The notes: generated by a model not told the origin, from the sequence alone. 64,000 bases of DNA from an uncultured Erysipelotrichaceae bacterium (GCA_902795975.1 CADBNE010000029.1:1-64000); one strand, 5' to 3'; positions 44,623 through 53,669 are shown, counted from the first letter of the stretch. Numbers and translations: made by a program.

Positions 44623-45534
44623 TTATTTTTTTAAACATAAATTAAAGAAATCATATAAAGAGATTCGTGGAATCACAGAACATTTAAATGAATTAAAAAT
44701 ATTTAATTTATCTTCATCTGATAAATATTTTTCATATACATTGTTTACTTTAACTAAATCTTTAGTATAACTTAATAATTGTTCAATATCATCTGCAGCT
44801 ATATTATCTATATATATAGCATATAAATAACATAAACACATAAATAAATGTTCTGCTACTAAATACTTATTATATCCTCTTTTTTTTGATTCTTTTTCAA
44901 CCCATATAGCATTTTCTATATAAAGTCTTAATATTTCTAAATTAACAGTTAGTGCTGTTATTGAAGTAGGATTATCTTTATAAACATATATTTCTTCATC
45001 TAAATAAGCTGTTTTTGGTTCAGATAAATATACAAGTTTATTAAAACTATGATCTTCACTACTTCTAGTATCATTAAATCTTATATTATTTTCTATTAAA
45101 TATTTTCTTTTGTACATTTTTCCATGAAGACATCCCATATGACAAGAATAATAGAATAAATTATCACCCTGCTCATCTACCATTCCTCCAATAGCATAAT
45201 CAGCATCATTATATTTAATAGTATTATATATTTTTTCTAAAGAAAACTTATTATATAGTAAATCATCACTATCAAGAAATAAAATATATTCACCATTCGA
45301 ATTATCTATTCCATATTGTCTAGCTACTCCTGGGCCACTATTTTTTTCTAATGTTAATTCTTTAATATTAATTTTATTTTTAAATAAATCTATAATTTTA
45401 TTATAATTTTTTTTTGAACCATCATCTATAACATATACATTTACATTATCTTTTATTGTTTGCATAGCAATACTAATTAATGAACTTTTAATATGCTCGT
45501 GTGCATTATAAGCTGGAATAATTATATCTATCAT
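44623..45534 (-). CDS. Family 2 glycosyltransferase, second tandem copy
   Basis: The 303-residue cytoplasmic enzyme has a GT-A fold: DIIIPAYNAHEHIKSSLISI at the N terminus, VIDDGS, NSGPGVARQYGID and the metal-binding FLDSDD. A later stretch NDTRSSEDHSFNKL holds the conserved ED where the catalytic base usually lies. It is closely related to the gene just upstream (2-base gap), evidently by tandem duplication. The sugar and acceptor are unknown. A short C terminus and no membrane segment suggest a soluble enzyme working on an activated lipid or protein acceptor. Confidence 0.88.
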   Translation of the reverse strand: MIDIIIPAYNAHEHIKSSLISIAMQTIKDNVNVYVIDDGSKKNYNKIIDLFKNKINIKELTLEKNSGPGVARQYGIDNSNGEYILFLDSDDLLYNKFSLEKIYNTIKYNDADYAIGGMVDEQGDNLFYYSCHMGCLHGKMYKRKYLIENNIRFNDTRSSEDHSFNKLVYLSEPKTAYLDEEIYVYKDNPTSITALTVNLEILRLYIENAIWVEKESKKRGYNKYLVAEHLFMCLCYLYAIYIDNIAADDIEQLLSYTKDLVKVNNVYEKYLSDEDKLNIFNSFKCSVIPRISLYDFFNLCLKK

Positions 45535-45536
45535 TT

Positions 45537-46481
45537 TTACACCTTACTAACTAACTTTAAAAAATCATTAAATGTAATACTTGGTTCAAATAAACATTTT
45601 TTATTTTCAGTTTTAAATAAAGATAAATATTGAGCTTCCATAATATCATATTTTCTTTCAATTTCTATTGGATTATTATCAAATATCTCCTTTATAGGTT
45701 TAGCTAATTCTAGTATTTTTTTTGATTCTTTATTTTTTTCAAAATCAATATAATGTATATAAATTGCTACTAAGGCAGATATTGCTAAAGAAGATATTTT
45801 TTCTGTATCATATTTTCTCTTTAAAGATTCTTGCAATGCCCAATTAATATTGTAAATATAACCTAATAATAATTCAAATAATACAGAATGATTATCTTTT
45901 CTAGTTATCGATTTTAAATTATTACACCAAATATAAACATTATAATCTAAATAACTTATATTCGAATTACCTAAAAATATTAATTGATTAAACCCATTAT
46001 CTTCATTTAATCTAGTATCATTAAATCTAATATTATTTTCTTCAATATATTTTCTTTTATATATTTTTCCATGTAACCATATTGTATCCTCATTATGGCT
46101 AAAAAATTCTGATTGTACTTCTTCTACAAAATTTCCAATCACTACATCGCATTTTCTTGTAACAATTGCATCATATAATTTTTTTATAGAAAAGCAGTCA
46201 AAGAAAACATCATCACTATCTATGAATATAATATATTCACTATTTGAATGGTCTATTCCATATTGTCTAGCTACTCCTGGACCACTATTTTTTTCTAATT
46301 TTAATTCTTCTATATTTATAAAATTTGAAAAATAATTAACCATTTCACTATAATCATTTTCAGATGCATCATTAACAATATAAACCCTTAATTTATCCTT
46401 TATTGTTTGATATGAAATTGAATAAAGAGTTTTTTCTATAGTATCATGAGAATTATATGCTGGAATTATTACATCTATCAT
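45537..46481 (-). CDS. Family 2 glycosyltransferase, first tandem copy
   Basis: The 314-residue enzyme shares the layout of its neighbour: DVIIPAYNSHDTIEKTLYSI, IVNDASEND in place of the IDDGS motif, NSGPGVARQYGID, IFIDSDD, and NDTRLNEDNGFNQL. The two copies differ most in the C-terminal third, so acceptor preference may differ. It starts one base after the 209-residue hypothetical gene and is likely in one operon with that gene and the papain-like protein gene. One of those proteins could be the acceptor; this is a guess from order. Confidence 0.88.
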   Translation of the reverse strand: MIDVIIPAYNSHDTIEKTLYSISYQTIKDKLRVYIVNDASENDYSEMVNYFSNFINIEELKLEKNSGPGVARQYGIDHSNSEYIIFIDSDDVFFDCFSIKKLYDAIVTRKCDVVIGNFVEEVQSEFFSHNEDTIWLHGKIYKRKYIEENNIRFNDTRLNEDNGFNQLIFLGNSNISYLDYNVYIWCNNLKSITRKDNHSVLFELLLGYIYNINWALQESLKRKYDTEKISSLAISALVAIYIHYIDFEKNKESKKILELAKPIKEIFDNNPIEIERKYDIMEAQYLSLFKTENKKCLFEPSITFNDFLKLVSKV

Positions 46482-46482
46482 A

Positions 46483-47112
46483 TTATTTCATTTGAACTAA
46501 TACATCACAATTAGTTTTTAAATCTCTTTCTACAAGTTCATGAATATCTTCACTAATATTTTTTATAAAATTTGTTGCAGATTTAAATCTCTCTATAAAA
46601 GCATCTTTTTCTTCATATCGTTCTACTAATTTATAATATATCTTTAGTACTATTGCACCATTTCGTGCAGCATTTGATGGTGTAGATTGTCCATATATTA
46701 TTTTAGCATTTTCCATACCTGTAGTATCATCTTTAATTACATCCTTATATGTTTCTTCTATTAACTTTGTCAATTCACTAGATGTTAACAATTTATTTTC
46801 ATATGATTTACTTAATAAATCTAATTGTTCTTTACTTAGTTTTTCAATAAAAAAGTTGTTTAAATTAAATATATAATTAAATGCAAAATTTTCTGGTAAC
46901 TCATTTGAAATTGCTTTTTCTACACTAGGGCATTCAAAACCTAATTCACTTTTATTTATTTTATCAACAAAAAAATATAAATTTACTTTTGTAAGAAGAT
47001 AATTTTCAAATAAATATTTATAATAATTTTCTAATTCATCATATTTTTTTGTTGAATCATCAGTTATTAATCCTTTCTCTTTAGCAAGAGTTTTATTCAT
47101 ATATAAATTCAT
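46483..47112 (-). CDS. Hypothetical helical protein in the papain-like/GT operon
   Basis: The 209-residue protein has no signal peptide or membrane segment and appears all-helical, with two cysteines. Stretches such as LSKEQLDLLSKSYENKLLTSSELTKLIEE and NAAGN-like NAARNGAIVLKIYYKL do not match a family I know. AGGTGATTAA precedes the ATG, 11 bases after the papain-like gene. It could be a chaperone or a partner of the exported protein upstream, judging only by place. Confidence 0.6.
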   Translation of the reverse strand: MNLYMNKTLAKEKGLITDDSTKKYDELENYYKYLFENYLLTKVNLYFFVDKINKSELGFECPSVEKAISNELPENFAFNYIFNLNNFFIEKLSKEQLDLLSKSYENKLLTSSELTKLIEETYKDVIKDDTTGMENAKIIYGQSTPSNAARNGAIVLKIYYKLVERYEEKDAFIERFKSATNFIKNISEDIHELVERDLKTNCDVLVQMK

Positions 47113-47123
47113 TTAATCACCTT

Positions 47124-48641
47124 CTATTCATAATCTGTTGTATAAAAATATGAAAAAGCATCATTATAATTACCCATATAATCTAAATCAAGTATATATT
47201 TTTCGCCCCATGATGTAACAATTAAATTACCATTTTCTTCTCCAATGACTGTCATTGCATGTCCATCACCATCTCTAGAATAATATGTTGTAGCACCTGT
47301 ATCATAATCTCTTAAATGATATCCCCAAGAACCTATCATTATATTATCTTTTCCTTGTTCTGCATATGAATGATATACATTTAATATATCATCTTTAGTA
47401 TATATTCTTGATATATCTTCTCCATTTTCTCTATCTTCATCTGTTAAGTAATTTTCTGCATAAGAATTTATGCCATAATTTTCTGCTAAATAATTTGAGA
47501 ATTCTTGTGTACATTCAGGGTAAAATCCATCTGCATTTGCTTGTGCATTATATATATTATTACCATTTTTCTTTGTTAAATAGTAATCATAAAAACTAAC
47601 TATCATATTTTCATAGTTAAAATCTATATTACCATTACAATCTATTTTATACATGTCATATCCAAATTTTTCTTTAAACTCTTTTTCATTTCCTATATAC
47701 TTAGTAAATATACTATTTATTTCTCCTGTAAAACCACAAGCACTATGACTTATTTCTTGTAAATAGCTTGCTTTCTCACACCAAGTAGTTCCAGGATATG
47801 AGCGTTCAAGTTCTTCCATTAATTTTTCATCATTTAATAAATTCCATGCATTTAACTCTAAGTCAGTTTGATTACCACCAAATTGACCATTTACTTCTGT
47901 ATATGAACCATATATATCAATATTAGTTAATGAACCATCATCTTCAATATGATATGCATAGTTGAAGTTACCATCCTTATCTTCACCACATATAAATGTA
48001 TTTGTTCCTTCTATTATATGTGTTACAGAACCATCGTTCATATATATATCTGTTGATGCTCCATTTTTATGTATTTCTTTTATTTTATTAACATTTACAA
48101 ATTTACTTACTTTTTCATCTTCTAATACTGGAAAATCTCTTAAGTCTCCATCAACAAATAATTTATAAGAACCATCAGAAAAAACTCTTACAAATTCAGT
48201 TCCTCTTAAAATAACACTTCCATTATTTCCAGTAACATTTATATCATATGATTGATAAGAATTAGAATGTGATGCTACTATTCGATTTACTTCACGTACT
48301 TTTGTAGCACCATTTGTATTAGTTGTATATTCTTTTAAACTTTTTACTGATATATTTCTACTTGCTTCCTCTGCTTTTTTTAATTCATTTTTAAATCTTA
48401 CAATGCTTTCTTCTCTTTCTTTTCTTTTTTGTTCAGCTACAGCATTATAATTTGAATTAAAATTCATAGTTTCTGTTTTAGATGTATAACTATAGTTATT
48501 ATTTTTATTATTAGAATAATTATTCTTATTACTAGAATAATTATTGTTTACACTTCTATTTACAGGCGTACTAGTCTGTTTAGACGTATTACTATTACTA
48601 CTATAATTAACTTTAGAATAATTAGCATTAGTCTTTACCAT
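47124..48641 (-). CDS. Papain-like cysteine peptidase domain protein without a signal peptide
   Basis: The 505-residue protein begins with a low-complexity Asn/Ser/Thr region (about 1-65), then a coiled segment and a middle domain of beta repeats (FSDGSYKLFVDGDL, MNDGSVTHIIEGTN). The C-terminal domain has ISHSACGFTGEI (Cys302), DGHAMTVIG (His461) and IVTSWGEKY, in the order Cys-His-(N)SWG of papain/C39-type peptidases. There is no Sec signal or membrane helix. The WXG100 genes nearby make secretion by a type VII-like system possible, but no EssC ATPase is in the window. GGAGGTAATG precedes the ATG. Confidence 0.7.
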   Translation of the reverse strand: MVKTNANYSKVNYSSNSNTSKQTSTPVNRSVNNNYSSNKNNYSNNKNNNYSYTSKTETMNFNSNYNAVAEQKRKEREESIVRFKNELKKAEEASRNISVKSLKEYTTNTNGATKVREVNRIVASHSNSYQSYDINVTGNNGSVILRGTEFVRVFSDGSYKLFVDGDLRDFPVLEDEKVSKFVNVNKIKEIHKNGASTDIYMNDGSVTHIIEGTNTFICGEDKDGNFNYAYHIEDDGSLTNIDIYGSYTEVNGQFGGNQTDLELNAWNLLNDEKLMEELERSYPGTTWCEKASYLQEISHSACGFTGEINSIFTKYIGNEKEFKEKFGYDMYKIDCNGNIDFNYENMIVSFYDYYLTKKNGNNIYNAQANADGFYPECTQEFSNYLAENYGINSYAENYLTDEDRENGEDISRIYTKDDILNVYHSYAEQGKDNIMIGSWGYHLRDYDTGATTYYSRDGDGHAMTVIGEENGNLIVTSWGEKYILDLDYMGNYNDAFSYFYTTDYE

Positions 48642-48677
48642 CTACATTACCTCCTATAATAATTTTAAATTATTCAC

Positions 48678-48705
48678 AAAAAAAAATCAATAAAATTGAT
48701 TTTTT
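48678..48705 (-). terminator. Terminator after spoIVA
   Basis: The stem AAAAATCAAT/ATTGATTTTT with a 3-base loop is followed by a T-run on the minus strand, 65 bases past the spoIVA stop. A-runs on both sides could also support the other strand. Confidence 0.65.
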
Positions 48706-48770
48706 ATTTTCTCTATTTACATTAAAAAATCTACTATTTTTTTCTTTTAATTTACTTTACATATTTAATA

Positions 48771-50234
48771 TTATATTACTATAGCAAACAAATTACCTGA
48801 ACCCTTATTTACTAATTTACCTATTGTTTGTTGTAATTTAAACCTAGCTCCTTCTGGCATTAAAGATAACTTAGCTTGAATACCTTCTTTTACTATATTA
48901 TCTATACTTCTACCAAATATTTCACTTTTCCATATATTATCTTCATCTTTAATTAAATGATCTATTAATTCTTTACTTTGTACTTCAGTTCCTATTATTG
49001 GTTCAAATGTAGATTCTACATCTACTCTTATCATATGTATAGAAGGCGCTATAGCTTTAAGTTTTATACCATATCTACTTCCTTGTTTTATTACTTCTGG
49101 TTTTTCTAATTTCATATCCTTTAATGTAGGATTTGCTACTCCATACCCTGTTGATTTAACCATAGCTAATGCATCTTTTATTTCATCATATGTTTCTTTT
49201 GCTTGATTATATTCTTGAAATAAACTAATTATATCTGCTCTACTAGTTACTTCTACACCAACTATATCCTTTAATACTTCACTATATAGACTTTCTTCAG
49301 ATTCAAGATTTATTGTTACTATACCTGTAGATGCATCTACATTTGATATATATGATTTTGATATATATTTACATTCTTCAAAATGATATAAAATTGTATC
49401 AATATCTCTTAATTTATCAACTTCAATTACACTTTCCTTAATAGCTGTTATATACTCTTTTTTTAGCCAATAATCTGGTGATAATGCAGCTATCCAATCT
49501 GGCATATTAACACTTACTTCCAATACAGGGAACTCATATAATGCCTCTTGTAATATATTATAAATATCTTTTTCATTCATATTCTCTATACTTATAGGAA
49601 TTACAGGTACATCATATTCATCTGATAATCTATTTGATAAATTTATTGTTTCTTCTAATGTAGGATGAGATGTATTTAATATAACTATAAATGGTTTTCC
49701 TATACTTTTTAATTCACTAACAACTCTCATTTCAGCTTCTTCATATGCTTCTCTTTTTATTTCACTAAATGAACCATCTGTAGTTACTACTACCCCTATA
49801 CTAGAATGATCTTTAATTACTTTTGATGTACCTATTTCTGCTGCTTCTACAAATGGTATTTCTTCATCATACCAAGGTGTTCTTACCATTCTAGGTCCAT
49901 TTTCATCTTCGTATCCTTTAGCACCTTCTACTATGTATCCTACACAATCAACCATCCTAATACTTGTTGTAAAATCATTTATTTTAATATTTGTTGCTGT
50001 ACTTGGAACAAACTTTGGTTCAGTTGTCATAATAGTTCTTCCATTAGCTGACTGAGGTATTTCATCTAAACATCTTTTTCTCATATATTCATCTTCAATA
50101 TTGGGTACAACTAAATTTTCTATAAATTTCTTTATAAATGTAGACTTTCCTGTTCTAACAGCACCAACTACTCCAAGATATATCTCACCATTAGTACGTG
50201 CTGTTATATCTTTAATAATATCTAATTTATCCAT
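48771..50234 (-). CDS. spoIVA: Stage IV sporulation protein A
   Basis: SpoIVA is the ATPase that polymerises on the forespore surface and forms the base of the spore coat. The 487-residue protein matches the family along its length: DITARTNGEIYLGVVGAVRT at the start with P-loop GAVRTGKST (24-32), then QSANGRTIMTTEPKFVPS, VDCVGYIVEGAKGYEDENGP, EAAEIGTSKVI and ALYEFPVLEV. The ending has QGSRYGIKLKAIAPSIHMIR and FGRSIDNIVKEGIQAKLSLM. It is its own unit between two terminators. A weak sigma-E-like -10 (CATATATT) lies upstream, but I do not rely on it. Confidence 0.96.
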   Translation of the reverse strand: MDKLDIIKDITARTNGEIYLGVVGAVRTGKSTFIKKFIENLVVPNIEDEYMRKRCLDEIPQSANGRTIMTTEPKFVPSTATNIKINDFTTSIRMVDCVGYIVEGAKGYEDENGPRMVRTPWYDEEIPFVEAAEIGTSKVIKDHSSIGVVVTTDGSFSEIKREAYEEAEMRVVSELKSIGKPFIVILNTSHPTLEETINLSNRLSDEYDVPVIPISIENMNEKDIYNILQEALYEFPVLEVSVNMPDWIAALSPDYWLKKEYITAIKESVIEVDKLRDIDTILYHFEECKYISKSYISNVDASTGIVTINLESEESLYSEVLKDIVGVEVTSRADIISLFQEYNQAKETYDEIKDALAMVKSTGYGVANPTLKDMKLEKPEVIKQGSRYGIKLKAIAPSIHMIRVDVESTFEPIIGTEVQSKELIDHLIKDEDNIWKSEIFGRSIDNIVKEGIQAKLSLMPEGARFKLQQTIGKLVNKGSGNLFAIVI

Positions 50235-50269
50235 ATCTTCCCTACTTTCCTAGTATAAATATATGCAAC

Positions 50270-50298
50270 AAAAAAAGTGTTATTACAAACACTTTTTT
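50270..50298 (-). terminator. Terminator of the WXG100 operon
   Basis: The stem AAAAGTGTT/AACACTTTT with a 6-base loop is followed by seven T residues on the minus strand and overlaps the stop of the WXG100 gene, separating it from spoIVA. Confidence 0.8.
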
Positions 50299-50563
50299 AA
50301 TCTTCATTTCTAATTAAATCATTTACCAATGCATCAGCATATCCATTTATTTGTTCAACAAAATTTGGAATTCTTTCTACAGTATTATCAAAAGTATTTC
50401 TTACACTTTTAGCTGTATCACCAGACCACATTGGTCCATCATAACTTATTTCACTGTAATCATCTTTCATAACATTTACTAATTCATCAATTTGACCAGC
50501 TAATACTTTTAATTCACTAGCAAGTTTCATTACTTCAGAATAACTTAAAACATCATTCTTCAA
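50297..50563 (-). CDS. WXG100-family (ESAT-6-like) protein
   Basis: The 88-residue protein forms a helical hairpin with the WXG turn at residues 46-48 (GPMWSGDTAKSV), the hallmark of small substrates and partners of type VII secretion. It has no signal peptide. Its start overlaps the end of the next gene upstream by 11 bases, so the two are probably made together and may form a heterodimer, as ESAT-6/CFP-10 pairs do. The secretion motor itself is not in this window. Confidence 0.8.
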   Translation of the reverse strand: MKNDVLSYSEVMKLASELKVLAGQIDELVNVMKDDYSEISYDGPMWSGDTAKSVRNTFDNTVERIPNFVEQINGYADALVNDLIRNED

Positions 50564-50855
50564 TAGACTTCACCTCGCTATTTATTCCATTCTTTTCTAC
50601 TTGACAATATGCTGATGAAATATTTGTCAAAGTACTACCAGTACTAGATGCTAATTCTACTAATTTATATACTACCTTAGTATTTGCAAGTAATGGTTTA
50701 CAATATTCTTCTAATATTTCATCTTTAACATTATCTTCAAGTTTTTCATTTATTTCATATAACTTATCTAATAACTGTTTTAACACACTGGCTTCTTCTT
50801 GTAATTTACTACCTATTACTTTAGATTTATCATAATCAATATACATATTATTCAT
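50553..50855 (-). CDS. Second ESAT-6-like small helical protein
   Basis: The 100-residue, all-helical protein begins MNNMYIDYDKSKVIGSKLQE and has a coiled N-terminal half. It has no WXG turn, but length, helicity and overlap with the WXG100 gene suggest the other half of the pair. Two Cys (EEYCKPLL and SSAYCQVEK) are unusual for a secreted partner. It lies 15 bases after the mutase-like gene. The family call is weaker than for its neighbour. Confidence 0.55.
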   Translation of the reverse strand: MNNMYIDYDKSKVIGSKLQEEASVLKQLLDKLYEINEKLEDNVKDEILEEYCKPLLANTKVVYKLVELASSTGSTLTNISSAYCQVEKNGINSEVKSIEE

Positions 50856-50870
50856 ATTAACACCCCAATA

Positions 50871-52469
50871 TTAAATAATACCTAATGAGAAATATAAATA
50901 TATAATTACAGCTAACAATATTCCAACTACTATAAATAGAATTTTTTTATTTTTTCCATTTTTCTTTGTACTTTCATCATCTGGCAATACAACTAAATTA
51001 TTTTTCATAGGTTCTGGTGCTCCAAATGATTTTGCAATCAATTTAGCTACATCTATAAATGAGCCATTTGATTTAAATACTATATCTACTATTCTTATTT
51101 CCTTATCAATAAGTAAAAATGGTGTCTTTTGAGATAAATCAACTAATTCCATTGTATCTGTTAATTTAAATGTATATCTTATACCATATAATGAACTAAA
51201 TATTAATCTGTAATTTTTATTAATTCCTTGATTATATGTTATATTAATACACTTATCTATTTCTTTAAGATTCTTTTTTAATTGATCAATTGTTCTTGCA
51301 TCACTATTTGGTTCATATAATTGACAATCTACAATTATTAAATCATATGTTGATTGATTTATATAAGCTGCTAAATATTGACTTATAATATCAAATCTCT
51401 TTTTCTTATCCTCAATTGGCCAAACACTTAAATTACTTTTAAATTCTTTTCTACCACCATTTAATGTTTTTGTAATATATGGAATTCTCTCTTTATCAGC
51501 AATCACAAGTATTTTCTTTTCTTCTGGTATTTGCTCTAAGAAATATATTTCAGGATATTCATCTTGAAATGCATATGGTATTTCAGGTAATCCAGTTACA
51601 CTAAATAATGCATTAACATGAATATTTTCTGGAACATTACTAGTTGGGAAAAATTTCTTTGGATTCAATACTGTAGTTAAAAATTTTGTACCTACATTAT
51701 TACCATAAGTAAACATAAATAAGCTATCTCCATTACGTAATAAATTTTCTCTTATAGTAACAAATCCATTTATACTATCATCTGTCATACCTTGATCATA
51801 TTTTTTCTTTATAGTACCTGCATAATCAGTCCATACTTCTCCAACACCACTAACCATCATTTTATAGAAGTTAGCAATATCATCATGATTACCATCTTTT
51901 ACATATTTACTACCACATATAGAAGCAATTTTCAAAATAGGATAAAATCTTATAACTCTATTTTTAAATTCAGTTATACACTTATTACCTATTTTTAAAT
52001 CACTTAAACTACTATCTCCAAGAATTAAATGAACATATATTTCTTTTATTCCCTTACTTTGTGCAAGTTCAACATATTTCATAAATTCTTCATATCTTTT
52101 TTTATTAACTCTATTACCTAATGAAAACATAACATGTAATCTTGAATTATTTTCAATAGCAATATCTATACTCTTATTAACAATTTCATTAGATAAAAAT
52201 TCATTCTTTTCAAATTTTTTCTTTAATATTTCATCCTTTGTTGTTGGATTACCAAATGTTGAAAAATTATAGTATCCATCCTTAAAATTAGATGCTTCTC
52301 CTGCATTATTCCCTATAAATTCTCCTGAAGCTTGTAATAATTTAAAAGGATATGCAGTAATCAATTTTGAAAATGTTGGCATTCCTTCTTTTGAATAAAC
52401 CTCAAATGATTTAGCTGTTTCTACACCAAATCCATTCATTAAAAATAAAACAGTTTTCTTTTCATTCAT
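50871..52469 (-). CDS. Membrane-anchored inactive paralogue of phosphoglycerate mutase (iPGM fold)
   Basis: The 532-residue protein aligns at its start with the true GpmI in this window: LFLMNGFGVETA against CILDGCGIREE, and KLLQASGEFIGNN against SILQASGPYVGLP. The catalytic centre is lost. The metal Asp becomes Asn (MNGFG). The GTSEVGH Ser region reads SNFKDGY, with Phe at the Ser position. ADHGNCD is replaced by SSLYGIR. The C terminus has a linker (SFGAPEPMKNNLVVLPDDES...) and one membrane helix (about 505-528). It leads the operon with the two WXG100-like genes. The ATG at 52469 follows GGTGATAAT. A sensor or structural role is inferred. Confidence 0.78.
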   Translation of the reverse strand: MNEKKTVLFLMNGFGVETAKSFEVYSKEGMPTFSKLITAYPFKLLQASGEFIGNNAGEASNFKDGYYNFSTFGNPTTKDEILKKKFEKNEFLSNEIVNKSIDIAIENNSRLHVMFSLGNRVNKKRYEEFMKYVELAQSKGIKEIYVHLILGDSSLSDLKIGNKCITEFKNRVIRFYPILKIASICGSKYVKDGNHDDIANFYKMMVSGVGEVWTDYAGTIKKKYDQGMTDDSINGFVTIRENLLRNGDSLFMFTYGNNVGTKFLTTVLNPKKFFPTSNVPENIHVNALFSVTGLPEIPYAFQDEYPEIYFLEQIPEEKKILVIADKERIPYITKTLNGGRKEFKSNLSVWPIEDKKKRFDIISQYLAAYINQSTYDLIIVDCQLYEPNSDARTIDQLKKNLKEIDKCINITYNQGINKNYRLIFSSLYGIRYTFKLTDTMELVDLSQKTPFLLIDKEIRIVDIVFKSNGSFIDVAKLIAKSFGAPEPMKNNLVVLPDDESTKKNGKNKKILFIVVGILLAVIIYLYFSLGII

Positions 52470-52494
52470 ATTATCACCTATTATACTCATTAAA

Positions 52495-52503
52495 ATTATA
52501 TCA
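52495..52503 (-). promoter_or_regulatory. Extended -10 promoter of the WXG100 operon
   Basis: On the minus strand TGATATAAT gives a consensus -10 with the TGN extension. A poor -35 (TGGAAT) lies 16 bases upstream. The transcript would start about 20 bases before the mutase-like gene. Confidence 0.55.
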
Positions 52504-52549
52504 TATTTTTTTATAAATTCCACTCATTTAGAACTTTTTATTTTATAAT

Positions 52550-52975
52550 TTACATCTCTATTTTATTTCCTAAATATAATATATCATCTACATCTTTATA
52601 TATAATATTTCCAAACTCTATATTTTTAATATTAACATCATCATAAAATATATAATAATTATCTTTATATAAATAAAAATATTTAGTATCAATATCTAAT
52701 ATATCATCTATACAATATAAAAATTTAGTTAGTATTGTTTTTATATGTAAATCAGCTTTACTATAATATTCTGATACATCAACATTATCTTCTATAAATT
52801 CAACTACTATATAATTATTATCTTTATAAAGATTAACATCATAAAATCCTTTTAACTTAATATCATAGTATTTTTCTAGTTTATTTATAATATCATTACA
52901 TAATTCTTCATTATCAATTTTTTCCTTTATTTTTAAATAAATAACTAAGTTATCCACATTATATTCTACTTTCAA
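52550..52975 (-). CDS. Small hypothetical protein
   Basis: The 141-residue, acidic, Tyr- and Asp-rich protein has no signal peptide and an alternating helix-strand pattern (IDNEELCNDIINKLEKYY, NYIVVEFIEDNVDVSEYY). The start is TTG at 52975, placed by GGTGAT a few bases upstream. No family was recognised. It lies between engB and the WXG100 operon, in the same direction as both. Confidence 0.6.
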   Translation of the reverse strand: MKVEYNVDNLVIYLKIKEKIDNEELCNDIINKLEKYYDIKLKGFYDVNLYKDNNYIVVEFIEDNVDVSEYYSKADLHIKTILTKFLYCIDDILDIDTKYFYLYKDNYYIFYDDVNIKNIEFGNIIYKDVDDILYLGNKIEM

Positions 52976-53003
52976 ATTATCACCAATATATAGTATGAAA
53001 AAA

Positions 53004-53031
53004 CAAAAAAATAGTGAAAATCACTATTTTT
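53004..53031 (-). terminator. Terminator after engB
   Basis: An 11-bp stem (AAAAATAGTGA) with a 3-base loop is followed by seven T residues on the minus strand, at the engB stop. Confidence 0.8.
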
Positions 53032-53614
53032 ATATTTTTGTCCTATTAATTTTTTCGTATACTTCACTTTTTCCAACTTTAGTAACATTAGAGAACATTA
53101 TAAAATCATCACCTACTACTAAATCTAAATCATTTAATAATATATTACGTTGCTTTTGATGTGAAGTAATTCCTACTTTATCTGTTTTAGTAGCAACTAT
53201 TGTTACAGGTATTTTATAATGTTTTAAAAAATTATACATCATAATATCATCTTTACTTGGTTTATGACGAAAATCAATTAACATAAATACTTGTTTTAAA
53301 TTAGGTCTATTTTGCAAATAGTCTTCCATCATTAATCCAAATTTTTTTTGTTTAGCACGACTAAGTGCTGCAAAACCATATCCTGGAGCATCAACTAAAT
53401 AAAATTCTTCATTTACTAAATAAAAATTTATTGTTTGAGTTTTACCTGGTGTTGCAGATGTTCTCGCATAATTTTTTCTATTAATAAGTGTATTTATAAA
53501 ACTACTTTTTCCAACATTAGATCTTCCTACTAATAAGTATTCTGGTTTACCATCATTAGGATATTGACTACGTCTAACCGCACTTATTACTAGGTCAACA
53601 CTATTTATTTTCAT
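53030..53614 (-). CDS. engB: Ribosome biogenesis GTPase EngB/YsxC
   Basis: EngB is an essential GTPase for assembly of the large ribosomal subunit. The 194-residue protein has the G motifs GRSNVGKSS (30-38), TPGKTQTIN, VDAPGYGFA and TKTDK, in normal order and length. Its promoter (53641-53669) overlaps the end of the upstream gene. GGAGAGATAGT precedes the ATG. Confidence 0.96.
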   Translation of the reverse strand: MKINSVDLVISAVRRSQYPNDGKPEYLLVGRSNVGKSSFINTLINRKNYARTSATPGKTQTINFYLVNEEFYLVDAPGYGFAALSRAKQKKFGLMMEDYLQNRPNLKQVFMLIDFRHKPSKDDIMMYNFLKHYKIPVTIVATKTDKVGITSHQKQRNILLNDLDLVVGDDFIMFSNVTKVGKSEVYEKINRTKI

Positions 53615-53640
53615 ACTATCTCTCCTTGGGAAACGTTATA

Positions 53641-53669
53641 AGTATAACATTTAACATTATATTTGTCAA
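53641..53669 (-). promoter_or_regulatory. engB promoter
   Basis: On the minus strand TTGACA (53664-53669) and TATACT (53641-53646) are 17 bases apart, with an extended -10 (TGT). It begins at the stop of the upstream membrane-protein gene. Confidence 0.85.

Noticed and set aside
50235..50275. Sigma-E-like promoter upstream of spoIVA
   Set aside because: A CATATATT box is present, but the -35 is weak and the sequence is AT-rich enough to give such boxes by chance.
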